A DNA stretch of 64,000 nucleotides from Streptomyces sp. DI166. GTDB taxonomy: Bacteria > Actinomycetota > Actinomycetes > Streptomycetales > Streptomycetaceae. The stretch covers positions 1-64,000 of the forward strand of contig NZ_FLSP01000008.1 in assembly GCF_900091315.1 (NCBI RefSeq). The letters run 5' to 3'. Both the position numbers and the translations under genes were made by a program. The first letter of the stretch is position 1. Every line of letters begins with the position of its first letter. Below are positions 33,497-41,650 of the stretch, one piece after another. The notes beneath the pieces are model-generated. The model was given only the letters and a program-made list of their open reading frames with translations. It ran no database searches and was not told where the DNA came from.

Positions 33497-33538
33497 GAAG
33501 GGGCCCGGCACCGGAAGGCAACGGTGCCGGGCCCCTTC
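33497..33538 (+). terminator. Terminator after the GH3 gene
   Basis: A perfect 17-bp stem (33497-33513 with 33522-33538, arm gaaggggcccggcaccg) and 8-base loop begin 26 bp after the GH3 stop. Confidence 0.88.
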
Positions 33539-33570
33539 GCCCCTGCGGGAGACGTACTCCCCCCATGGAT

Positions 33571-33607
33571 GACGGCCGGAGCCCCCGCACAGTGGGCTCC
33601 GGCCGTC
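33571..33607 (-). terminator. Terminator after the aldehyde dehydrogenase
   Basis: A perfect 14-bp stem (33571-33584 gacggccggagccc with 33594-33607) lies 19 bp beyond the minus-strand stop at 33626. Confidence 0.85.
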
Positions 33608-33625
33608 GAGCCGGGTCAGGTCGGC

Positions 33626-35071
33626 TCAGAGGGCGAGGCCGGTCAGGACCAGCACCCGCTCGTACGTGTAGTCCTCCATCGCGAACTTCACGCCCTCGCG
33701 GCCGACACCGGACCGCTTGGCGCCGCCGTACGGCATCTGGTCGGCCCGGTAGGACGGCACGTCGCCGACGACCACACCGCCGACCTCCAGCGCGCGGTGG
33801 GCGCGGAAGGCGGTCTGCAGGTCGTGGGTGAACACGCCCGCTTGGAGGCCGTACTTGGAGTCGTTGACGGCGGCGAAGGCCGCGGCCTCGCCGTCCACCT
33901 TCTGCACCGACAGCACCGGGCCGAATACCTCTTCGCAGGCCAGCGTGGTGCCGGCGGGCAGGTCGGTCACGACGGTCGGCGCGTAGGAGGCGCCGTCGCG
34001 CTTGCCGCCGGTGAGCAGGGTGGCGCCCGCCTCGACGGCCTCGTCGACCCACGCCTCGACGCGCTTGGCGGCGTCCTCGCTGACCAGCGGGCCGACGTCG
34101 GTCCTGTCGTCGGAGGGGTCACCGGTGACCTGGGCCTCGACGGCGGAGACGATGCGCGGCAGCAGCCGGTCGTAGACCGAGGCGTCCACGATCACGCGCT
34201 GCACGGAGATGCAGGACTGGCCGCCCTGGTAGTTGGAGAAGGTCGCGATGCGGTTCGCGGCCCAGTCCAGGTCCTCGTCGCTGGCCCAGTCGGCGAGCAC
34301 GACGGCCGCGCCGTTGCCGCCCAGCTCCAGGGTGCAGTGCTTGCTCGGCACCGACTCCATGATCGCGTAGCCGACCTTCTCGGAGCCGGTGAAGGAGATC
34401 ACCGGCAGCCGCTCGTCCTGGACGAGGGCGGGCATACGGTCGTTGGCGACCGGCAGGATCGACCAGGAACCGGCGGGCAGCTCGGTCTCGGCGAGCAGCT
34501 CACCGATGATCAGGCCGGAGAGCGGGGTGGCCGGGGCCGGCTTGAGGATGATCGGCGCGCCGGCGGCGATCGCGGGGGCGATCTTATGGGCGCACAGGTT
34601 CAGCGGGAAGTTGAACGGCGCGATGCCGAGCACGACGCCCTTCGGGAAGCGCCGGGTCAGCGCGAGGCGCCCCTGGCCGCCGAGGTCGGTGTCCAGGCGC
34701 TGGGCCTCGCCGCCGTTGAAGCGGCGGGCCTCCTCGGCGGCGAAGCGGAACACGGAGACGGCGCGGCCGACCTCGCCGCGGGCCCACTTGATCGGCTTGC
34801 CGTTCTCGGCGGAGATCAGCTGGGCGATCTCCTCGGTGCGCTCCACGAGCCGGCGGCTGACGTGGTCCAAAGCGGCGGCCCGTACGTGCGCCGGGGTGGC
34901 GGCGAACTCGTCCCGCACGGCGTACGCGGCGGCCACGGCCTCCTCGACCTGGGCGTCGGTCGGCACGCTCACCTTGCCGACGACCCGGCCGTCCCAGGGG
35001 GAGGTGACGTCGAAGGTGTCCTCGCCGGAGACCTGGCGGCCGGCGAGCCAGAAGGCGTGGGTGGAAGTCAT
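33626..35071 (-). CDS. Aldehyde dehydrogenase, probable succinate-semialdehyde type
   Basis: This 481-residue NAD(P)-dependent aldehyde dehydrogenase has the family segments GVVLGIAPFNFPLNL, PAPATPLSGLIIGELLAE and FTGSEKVGYAIM. The catalytic-base motif is LELGGNGAAVV and the catalytic-Cys motif is YQGGQSCISVQRV. EEVFGPVLSV and YGGAKRSGVGREGVKFAMEDYT close the protein. Given PucR and gabT nearby, oxidation of succinate semialdehyde to succinate, the last step of GABA breakdown, is the best guess, but other aldehydes are possible. ATG 35071 begins MTSTHAFWLAGR. The divergent-like order with PucR (same strand, 134 bp upstream) suggests local control. Confidence 0.88.
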   Translation of the reverse strand: MTSTHAFWLAGRQVSGEDTFDVTSPWDGRVVGKVSVPTDAQVEEAVAAAYAVRDEFAATPAHVRAAALDHVSRRLVERTEEIAQLISAENGKPIKWARGEVGRAVSVFRFAAEEARRFNGGEAQRLDTDLGGQGRLALTRRFPKGVVLGIAPFNFPLNLCAHKIAPAIAAGAPIILKPAPATPLSGLIIGELLAETELPAGSWSILPVANDRMPALVQDERLPVISFTGSEKVGYAIMESVPSKHCTLELGGNGAAVVLADWASDEDLDWAANRIATFSNYQGGQSCISVQRVIVDASVYDRLLPRIVSAVEAQVTGDPSDDRTDVGPLVSEDAAKRVEAWVDEAVEAGATLLTGGKRDGASYAPTVVTDLPAGTTLACEEVFGPVLSVQKVDGEAAAFAAVNDSKYGLQAGVFTHDLQTAFRAHRALEVGGVVVGDVPSYRADQMPYGGAKRSGVGREGVKFAMEDYTYERVLVLTGLAL

Positions 35072-35205
35072 AGTGGAGTCCCGGCCCTTCCGCGTTGGGG
35101 GTGGAGTTCTTGGTTCGACGTCCACGGTAGGGGCGCGGGGGCGCGGTGGCGTTTGTCCGAGTCGTAGTAGTGGCCACGGGGCCCACTACGGATTGGCGCG
35201 GTGGG

Positions 35206-36891
35206 CTATTCGGCGGAGGTCGCCTTCAGCGCCAGCCACAGCTCCATCCGTACGTCCGGGTCGTCCAGGGAGCGGCCGAGGATCTCCTCCACGCGCCGCA
35301 TCCGGTAGCGCAGGGTGTGCCGGTGGACGCCGAGGTCGGCGGCGGCCGCGTCCCACTGGCCGTGCCGGGACAGCCAGGCCCGCAGGGAGGCGACCAGGTC
35401 ACCGCGGCCGGTGGCGTCGTGCTCGTACAGGGGCCGCAGCAGCCCGTCCGCGAACGCCCGTACGGCGTCGTCCGCGAGCAGCGGCAGCACCGAGCCGGAG
35501 GCCAGCCGCTCGTGCTCGACGAAGACCCTGCCGCGCCGCCGGGCCACCGACAGCGCCTGTTCGGCCTGCTTGTAGGCGGCGGCTGCGGCGATCGGACCGG
35601 CCGGGGCGGAGAGCCCGACGACGAGTTCGCCCTCCTCACCGGGTGCCTTCTCGCGTGCGGTGCCGCCCGCGCGGGCCGCCTCCAGCGCGGTGGCGTAGTC
35701 GGCGCAGGCGGTGACGGCTGCGCCGCCGTCCGCGGCCAGCACCACCAGGCGCTCGCCGTCCGGGACGACCAGCACGGCCTCCCCGGCACGCGCGGCGGCG
35801 GACTCGACGATCTCGGCGAGCGCGCCGAGCGGGTCGCCGTCGGGATCGGAGGCGGCGGCGAGGACGGCGGCCGAGGGCTTGGCCGCCGGTGCCGACTTGG
35901 GCGGGTTCTCCACGGCGGCGAGGGCGGCGGTGGCCGAGCCGGACACGGCGACCGTCTCCGCGACGATCATCCGGAAGGGCGCGTCGAGCAGTCCCCCGTA
36001 CAGGTCCCCGGCGACCGCGCGGGCGTGGTCCGGCTCCCCGGCGAGCAGCATGCGCAGGACGGCGGTGCCGACGCGCTGCTCGGCGGCGTGCAGGGAGCGG
36101 GAGCGCTCGGTGGTCAGGGTGAGCAGGGCGATCGCGGAGTGCACGGCGTAGCGCTCGGCGGTGCCGAGGGCGGCGGCGGTGCCGACGGCGAGCGCGGCGC
36201 GGGGCCTGCGGCCGGTGCCGAGGGTGTGCAGTTCGACGCGGTCCTCGTTCTCCGGGCCGCCGACCACGGAGGAGGCGGGCGCCGGGCGTTCGCGCAGCCG
36301 CTCCACGTCCGGGGTGAGCCGGGCGGCCCTGCGGCCCGCCCACTCGGGGGCGGTGGCGACGACGGCGCCGGAGGCGTCGTAGAGCGCGGCCCAGCCGTCG
36401 ACCTGCGCGGCGAGTGCGGCGAGGAGTCCCTCGGGGCCGTCAGTGAGGGCCTGCCTGGTCAGTTCGCGCTGGGCGGCGAACCCCGCCGTGACCGCCCGGT
36501 ACTGGTCGGCCGCGATGGCCGCCGAGACGGCCTTGCTGATGGCGAGGAAGGGGGTGCGGCGTGGCACCTCCAGCAGCGGCAGCCCCTCCTTGCGGGCGGC
36601 GTCGACCAGGGCCTGCGGGATGTCCTCGTAGTTCACGCCCACCGCGAAGCCGAGCCCGACCACTCCGGCGCCGACCAGCCGCCGTACGTAGCGGCGCATC
36701 GCCTCGGGGTCCTCGGCGTCCAGCTTCAGGGCGGTGATCAGCAGCAGCTCGCCGCCCTCCATATAGGGGACGGGGTCGGCCAGCTCGCTGACGTGGGCCC
36801 AGCGGACGGGCACGTCGAGCCGGTCCTCGCCCGCGCGCACGGTCAGTTTGAGCGCGGAGTGGTGGACGAGCGAGGCGAGCGTGGGAGGCAT
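35206..36891 (-). CDS. PucR family transcriptional regulator
   Basis: This 561-residue regulator has an N-terminal PucR sensor domain (ALKLTVRAGEDRLDVPVRWAHVSELADPVPYMEGGELLLITAL) and a central GGDEF-like region. The C-terminal helix-turn-helix reads LRAWLSRHGQWDAAAADLGVHRHTLRYRMRRVEEILGRSL. PucR-type proteins typically activate catabolic genes in response to a pathway metabolite. Placed between the aldehyde dehydrogenase and gabT, it is a candidate regulator of GABA use. Adjacent genes are the dehydrogenase downstream and, 100 bp upstream, a membrane ATPase on the same strand. Confidence 0.92.
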   Translation of the reverse strand: MPPTLASLVHHSALKLTVRAGEDRLDVPVRWAHVSELADPVPYMEGGELLLITALKLDAEDPEAMRRYVRRLVGAGVVGLGFAVGVNYEDIPQALVDAARKEGLPLLEVPRRTPFLAISKAVSAAIAADQYRAVTAGFAAQRELTRQALTDGPEGLLAALAAQVDGWAALYDASGAVVATAPEWAGRRAARLTPDVERLRERPAPASSVVGGPENEDRVELHTLGTGRRPRAALAVGTAAALGTAERYAVHSAIALLTLTTERSRSLHAAEQRVGTAVLRMLLAGEPDHARAVAGDLYGGLLDAPFRMIVAETVAVSGSATAALAAVENPPKSAPAAKPSAAVLAAASDPDGDPLGALAEIVESAAARAGEAVLVVPDGERLVVLAADGGAAVTACADYATALEAARAGGTAREKAPGEEGELVVGLSAPAGPIAAAAAYKQAEQALSVARRRGRVFVEHERLASGSVLPLLADDAVRAFADGLLRPLYEHDATGRGDLVASLRAWLSRHGQWDAAAADLGVHRHTLRYRMRRVEEILGRSLDDPDVRMELWLALKATSAE

Positions 36892-36991
36892 GGGGCCTTC
36901 AGGTCGGTGACGTCGGTGCGATCGTGCTGATCTTTTGGCCGCGGCGTATGAACGGCCTGTGCCGATTCTGCCTCACCGTACGGTAGCGGGA

Positions 36992-39094
36992 TCACTCCCG
37001 CAGATCGACCAGCAGCGGCGGCGCGTGCTCGCCGCGCACGCTGGTGAGCGACAGCACCGCGTGCCCCGGCGGCAGCGCGTGCGCCAGCTCGGAGGCGGAC
37101 CAGCGCTCCCGCTCGACCTGGCGGACGGTGACGGCGCGCGCGGTCGGCGCCTTGCCGGTGATCACCCGGCGCACCGCGTGCAGGGCCTTCCCGGCCGGGG
37201 TCTCCGCGATGATCTGCCGGTCGGTGACGTCCCGGGCCTCGGTCCACTCCTTGCCCCACACCTCGGCGAAGTCCTGCCCGTCCCACGGGGTGAGCCCGGA
37301 CAGTGCCATCCGGCACCCGGTGGCGCCGAGCAGCGGTCCGCGCAGCGGCCTGGGCACGTCGTCCAGGGTGCGCAGGGTGAGGACGGCGCCGGCGTTGCCG
37401 GAGCGCAGGCGCTGGATGCCGCGGACGGCCTCCGGGGTGATGACGCCGGTCGCGTCGTCGAGGACCAGGCAGGCGAACAGGGACCGGTCCTCGCGGACGG
37501 CGACGCTCGCCGTGAACTGGGCGAGCACCAGCCGGGCCAGGATCCGGGAGGCGTCCGCGTGCCCGCGCGCGGGCAGGTCGATACGGACCCGCACCGGGTG
37601 GTCGAGGGCCTTGAGGGAGAACGGCCGGGACTGCCCGGAGGTGTCGAAGAACCCGGCGAAGGCGGGGCGGTCCAGCAGCGCCACCCGGTCGGCGAGCACT
37701 CCGGCCACGTCACCGGGGTGGGCCAGCTGCCGCTCCCGCGCGTCCAGTTCGCGCAGCAGCGACTCCTGTCCGGAGCCTTCCAGGGCGGTGCGCAGGGCGG
37801 CCAGCGGGGCGGGGGCGCCGTCGAGGAGCTGGCGCAGCTCCGGGACGGACGGGAAGCGGTCGTGGACCGCCCGGAACGGGCCGAGCAGCTGGGCCAGCAC
37901 GGTGGTGGAGCGGCGGCTGTCGTTGCCGGGGTGCGGGTCGGCGAGGTCCCCGACCAGTGCCTCGGCGAGCACGGCGGCGGCCTCGTCGGGGTCGGTGGTG
38001 CCGCCGTACAGGTCGAGGTCGTACACGGATTCCGGGTTGCCGATGCGGACGACGACGTCGTAGGCGTCCGCCGGGCCGATCCCGGCGCCCGCGGCGCCGA
38101 CCACCACGACGGCGGCGCGTCCGGCGAGCGCGTGCAGGCACAGCGACTCCGCGAGCGGCCGTACGACGGTCCCGGTCTTCCCGGACCCGGCCGGGCCGAC
38201 GGCCAGCAGCGAGGTGCCCAGCAGTTCGGGGCCGAGGGCGAGGCCGGTGCCGCGGTAGGTGTAGGGGTTGCGGGGGTCGTCGGCGGTGGTGCCGATCCGT
38301 ACCTGCCCGGTGAGCAGGTCGTGCCGCGCCAGCCGGGTGGGCAGGTCCCGCTCCCCGGAAGGGTGCAGACAGGCGGCGGCCCCGTCCTGGAGTACGGCCC
38401 CCGTGAAGGTCGCCAGACTGTGCCGCCCGCTCCGCACGCCCTGCCAGGCCCGGCTGATCCGAGCGTGATCGACGTCCCGCATCAGCCCGGCCCCGGCCTC
38501 GGCGGCCAGCCGCTCGGCGGCGTCCACGGCACCGGCGGCGCGGAGCTGGGGCCACTGGGCGGGGTCCTCCTGCGGGGGCGGGGGTGCCTCGCCGGGCTGC
38601 GGAGTGGTGAGGCGGCGCAGGCCGGGGGCCAGGTAGCGGCGCCAGATCTCGGACCAGCGGCCCAGGCGGCCGACGCTGACCATGATGGTCAGCGCGACGA
38701 TGACGTACCAGGCGTAGCTGAGGACGACCCGGCTCATCGAGTGGGGGTCGGTCCAGGAGTCCGTCATGGCGGTGAGCGGCAGCACCCACCAGCCGCCCAG
38801 GTAGCCGTTCCACAGCAGCGACCAGACCAGCCACCCGACCAGGAACGCGATCAGCGCCCCGCTGAAGAGCTGACGTGCGGGAATGACCTCCGGCTCCTGC
38901 TCGGGCCGGGGCACATGGCCGAACCGCCAGACCCCGGGCGCGGCCTCCGGACGGGGGGTGCGCAGCCAGGACAGGAAGGCCGAGCCGTCCGGTTTGGGCG
39001 GGGTGCTGGGCATCGGTGGCACAGCAGCGGAGCGTGATCGCGGTACCGGGTTCGCATGAGTACCCCGAGCCTCCTGCGTCCCGTCGCTGTCCAT
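36992..39094 (-). CDS. Membrane-anchored ATP-binding protein resembling coupling/FtsK-HerA ATPases
   Basis: This 700-residue protein has two or three membrane segments near the N-terminus (residues ~75-145: LIAFLVGWLVWSLLW, YAWYVIVALTIMVSV). A large cytoplasmic P-loop domain follows. Walker A is AVGPAGSGKTGTVVRPLAESL and Walker B is LFACLVLDDATGV. A C-terminal region reads VTLRTLDDVPRPLRGPLLGATGCRMALSGLTPWDGQDFAEVWG. The architecture resembles TraG/VirD4-type DNA-pumping ATPases, but no relaxase or other transfer genes are nearby. It is usually annotated simply as ATP/GTP-binding protein in Streptomyces. It is divergent from gabT. Confidence 0.8.
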   Translation of the reverse strand: MDSDGTQEARGTHANPVPRSRSAAVPPMPSTPPKPDGSAFLSWLRTPRPEAAPGVWRFGHVPRPEQEPEVIPARQLFSGALIAFLVGWLVWSLLWNGYLGGWWVLPLTAMTDSWTDPHSMSRVVLSYAWYVIVALTIMVSVGRLGRWSEIWRRYLAPGLRRLTTPQPGEAPPPPQEDPAQWPQLRAAGAVDAAERLAAEAGAGLMRDVDHARISRAWQGVRSGRHSLATFTGAVLQDGAAACLHPSGERDLPTRLARHDLLTGQVRIGTTADDPRNPYTYRGTGLALGPELLGTSLLAVGPAGSGKTGTVVRPLAESLCLHALAGRAAVVVVGAAGAGIGPADAYDVVVRIGNPESVYDLDLYGGTTDPDEAAAVLAEALVGDLADPHPGNDSRRSTTVLAQLLGPFRAVHDRFPSVPELRQLLDGAPAPLAALRTALEGSGQESLLRELDARERQLAHPGDVAGVLADRVALLDRPAFAGFFDTSGQSRPFSLKALDHPVRVRIDLPARGHADASRILARLVLAQFTASVAVREDRSLFACLVLDDATGVITPEAVRGIQRLRSGNAGAVLTLRTLDDVPRPLRGPLLGATGCRMALSGLTPWDGQDFAEVWGKEWTEARDVTDRQIIAETPAGKALHAVRRVITGKAPTARAVTVRQVERERWSASELAHALPPGHAVLSLTSVRGEHAPPLLVDLRE

Positions 39095-39336
39095 CTGCCC
39101 TTTCCCCCTGACCAGCCGTTCCGTACGTACGTCAGCGAGTCAATCTAACGCCCCGGCAAAGGGAGTTCACCGTTTGCCGCCCCGGCGCGCTGGAAGGGGC
39201 CGGAACCCCGCTATGTCCACCGCGGACAACCCACTCCTCCGACAACGCCCACATGGAGCATGCCCACCCCCCGCTCGCCGTCCTAGCCTGCGAGAAAAGA
39301 GAAGACAAGCGTCCGCAAAACACCCAGGAGCCCCTC
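39095..39336. promoter_or_regulatory. Divergent promoter region upstream of gabT
   Basis: This 242-bp region lies between the membrane ATPase and gabT. A possible -10 (tagcct, about 39284-39289) is followed by an A-rich leader into the gabT ribosome site. Two gacaac boxes occur near 39226 and 39240. A binding site for the neighbouring PucR protein may be here, but I cannot identify one. Confidence 0.45.
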
Positions 39337-40671
39337 ATGACCGACCTTCCGCAGGAGCGCCGCGTCGTCACCGCCATTCCCGGACCGAAGTCGCAGGAGC
39401 TGCAGGCCCGCCGCGTCGCCGCGGTGGCGCAGGGTGTGGGCTCCGTGCTGCCGGTGTTCACCGCGCGTGCGGGCGGCGGCATCATCGAGGACGTCGACGG
39501 CAACCGTCTGATCGACTTCGGCTCCGGTATCGCCGTGACCTCTGTCGGCGCCTCCGCCGAGGCCGTCGTACGGCGTGCCTCCGCCCAGCTCGCCGACTTC
39601 ACCCACACCTGTTTCATGGTCACGCCCTACGAGGGCTACGTCGAGGTCGCCGAGGCGCTCGCCGAGCTGACCCCCGGTGACCACGCCAAGAAGTCCGCCC
39701 TGTTCAACTCGGGCGCCGAGGCCGTCGAGAACGCCGTCAAGATCGCCCGTGCGTACACCAAGCGCCAGGCCGTCGTGGTCTTCGACCACGGCTACCACGG
39801 CCGTACGAACCTCACGATGGCGCTGACCGCGAAGAACATGCCGTACAAGCACGGCTTCGGCCCCTTCGCGCCCGAGGTCTACCGCGTGCCGGTCGCCTAC
39901 GGCTACCGCTGGCCGACCGGCCCGGAGAACGCCGGCCCCGAGGCCGCCGCCCAGGCCATCGACCAGATCACCAAGCAGATCGGCCCGGAGAACGTCGCCG
40001 CGATCATCATCGAGCCGGTGCTCGGCGAGGGCGGCTTCATCGAGCCCGCCAAGGGCTTCCTGCCGGCGATCGTGAAGTTCGCCAACGACAACGGCATCGT
40101 CTTCGTCGCCGACGAGATCCAGTCCGGCTTCTGCCGTACCGGCCAGTGGTTCGCCTGCGAGGACGAGGGCATCGTCCCGGACCTGATCACCACCGCCAAG
40201 GGCATCGCGGGCGGTCTGCCGCTCGCCGCCGTCACCGGCCGCGCGGAGATCATGGACGCCGCCCACGCCGGCGGCCTCGGCGGCACCTACGGCGGCAACC
40301 CGGTCGCCTGCGCGGGCGCGCTCGGCGCGATCGAGACGATGAAGGAGCTGGACCTCAACGCCAGGGCGAAGAACATCGAGGCGGTCATGAAGGCCCGTCT
40401 CACCGCCATGGCCGAGAAGTTCGACATCATCGGCGACGTCCGCGGCCGCGGCGCCATGATCGCCATCGAGCTGGTCAAGGACCGCGCCACCAAGGAGCCC
40501 AACCCGGAGGCCACCGGCGCGCTCGCCAAGGCCTGCCACGCGGAGGGCCTGCTGGTCCTGACCTGTGGCACCTACGGCAACGTGCTGCGCTTCCTGCCCC
40601 CGCTGGTGATCGGCGAGGACCTGCTCAACGAGGGCCTCGACATCATCGAGCAGGCCTTCTCCCGCATCTGA
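39337..40671 (+). CDS. gabT: 4-aminobutyrate aminotransferase
   Basis: This 444-residue class III PLP aminotransferase converts GABA and 2-oxoglutarate to succinate semialdehyde and glutamate. Conserved parts are FGSGIAVTSVG, ALFNSGAEAVENAVKIAR, FDHGYHGRTNLTMALT, IIEPVLGEGGF and FVADEIQSGFCRTG. The PLP-Lys motif is ITTAKGIAGGLPL, followed by LGGTYGGNPVACA. ATG 39337 is supported by AGGAG six bases upstream. It is a monocistronic plus-strand gene ending in a hairpin at 40678. Its product feeds the dehydrogenase at 33.6 kb. Confidence 0.95.
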   Translation: MTDLPQERRVVTAIPGPKSQELQARRVAAVAQGVGSVLPVFTARAGGGIIEDVDGNRLIDFGSGIAVTSVGASAEAVVRRASAQLADFTHTCFMVTPYEGYVEVAEALAELTPGDHAKKSALFNSGAEAVENAVKIARAYTKRQAVVVFDHGYHGRTNLTMALTAKNMPYKHGFGPFAPEVYRVPVAYGYRWPTGPENAGPEAAAQAIDQITKQIGPENVAAIIIEPVLGEGGFIEPAKGFLPAIVKFANDNGIVFVADEIQSGFCRTGQWFACEDEGIVPDLITTAKGIAGGLPLAAVTGRAEIMDAAHAGGLGGTYGGNPVACAGALGAIETMKELDLNARAKNIEAVMKARLTAMAEKFDIIGDVRGRGAMIAIELVKDRATKEPNPEATGALAKACHAEGLLVLTCGTYGNVLRFLPPLVIGEDLLNEGLDIIEQAFSRI

Positions 40672-40677
40672 CCGCCT

Positions 40678-40695
40678 CCGAGCGCTACCGCTCGG
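40678..40695 (+). terminator. Short hairpin after gabT
   Basis: The arms ccgagcg (40678-40684) and cgctcgg (40689-40695) enclose a 4-base loop, 7 bp after the gabT stop. Confidence 0.65.
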
Positions 40696-40786
40696 TGGCA
40701 GAGGGTGTGAAGAACGTGTGCGGGGTGTCTGTCAGGTCTCGATTCCGGCTGTCACGGGCACACCCCCTGTCGTAGGTTCTACCCAG

Positions 40787-41650
40787 ATGAGAGATACACC
40801 CCGCCCACAGGGGACTGTGGGCGACTTCAGGGCGGGGCCTCCCCAGCTTCGGCCTGGTCGTGCCCTCGCGCACACAAACGGGGCCTCCGGTCCCGGATCT
40901 CCTCACCGATCGGACAGTCGCCCGCCCCAAACCCCCCGGGGCGCGCGACCACCCGGTCCGGACGGCCGCCTCGGAACTACCCCCCCTGTTCCGGGGCGGC
41001 CGACCTCCCTCCTCGGACTTCTCGCAGTCCCTCTCCTTCTCTTCGCGGTGATCACCTGGCAGGTCGTGGCCGACGGCCCGCTGGTGCGGCTGGACGAGCG
41101 CCTGAGCAGGGCACTCGTCCACCCCGACCGCCTCTCCGAACTCCTCTCCGACCTGGGCAACGTCCCGGTCGCCGTGCCGGTCCTGGCCCTCGCCGCGCTC
41201 CTCACCGCCCTGCGCGCCCGGCGCACCGGTACAGACCGCTGGTGGTGGCCGCCCACGGCCGCCCTGCTGCTGATGGCCCTGGTCCCGGCGCTGGTCGTCC
41301 CGCTCAAGGTGCTGACCGACCGCCCCGGCACCCCGGCCGTGCCACCTGCCACCGGCTACTTCCCTTCCGGCCACACCGCGACCGCCGTCATCGCCTACGG
41401 CGCCACGGCCCTGCTCCTCCTCCCCCGGCTCCGGTCGACGGCGGCCCGCCGCGCCCTGGTCACCGGCTGCGCGGCCCTCGTGCTCGGCGTCTCCTACGGT
41501 CTGGTCCGGCGCGGCTACCACTGGCCACTGGACGTGGTGGCCAGTTGGTGCCTCGGTGCGGTGCTGCTGATGTCGTACGTCCTGCTGATCAGCCGAAGTA
41601 GCCGTCGAACGTCCGCTGGAACTCCCAGTTCGAGTACCGGTCCCAGTTGA
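40787..41650 (+). CDS. PAP2 family phosphatase, membrane bound
   Basis: This ~287-residue protein has a disordered Pro/Arg-rich N-terminus and about five membrane segments. The PAP2 (type 2 phosphatidic acid phosphatase) triad is complete: KVLTDRP, PSGHT and SYGLVRRGYHWPLDVVA. It probably dephosphorylates a lipid phosphate or undecaprenyl diphosphate at the membrane. The start is uncertain: ATG 40787 has no ribosome site and follows a plausible -10, so translation may be leaderless. The last 62 bases overlap the 3' end of the chitinase gene on the other strand. Confidence 0.85.
   Translation: MRDTPRPQGTVGDFRAGPPQLRPGRALAHTNGASGPGSPHRSDSRPPQTPRGARPPGPDGRLGTTPPVPGRPTSLLGLLAVPLLLFAVITWQVVADGPLVRLDERLSRALVHPDRLSELLSDLGNVPVAVPVLALAALLTALRARRTGTDRWWWPPTAALLLMALVPALVVPLKVLTDRPGTPAVPPATGYFPSGHTATAVIAYGATALLLLPRLRSTAARRALVTGCAALVLGVSYGLVRRGYHWPLDVVASWCLGAVLLMSYVLLISRSSRRTSAGTPSSSTGPS

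Noticed and set aside
36992..39094. Conjugation locus suggested by the coupling-protein-like ATPase
   Set aside because: No relaxase, TraB-like, spread or integrase genes occur within the window on either side.
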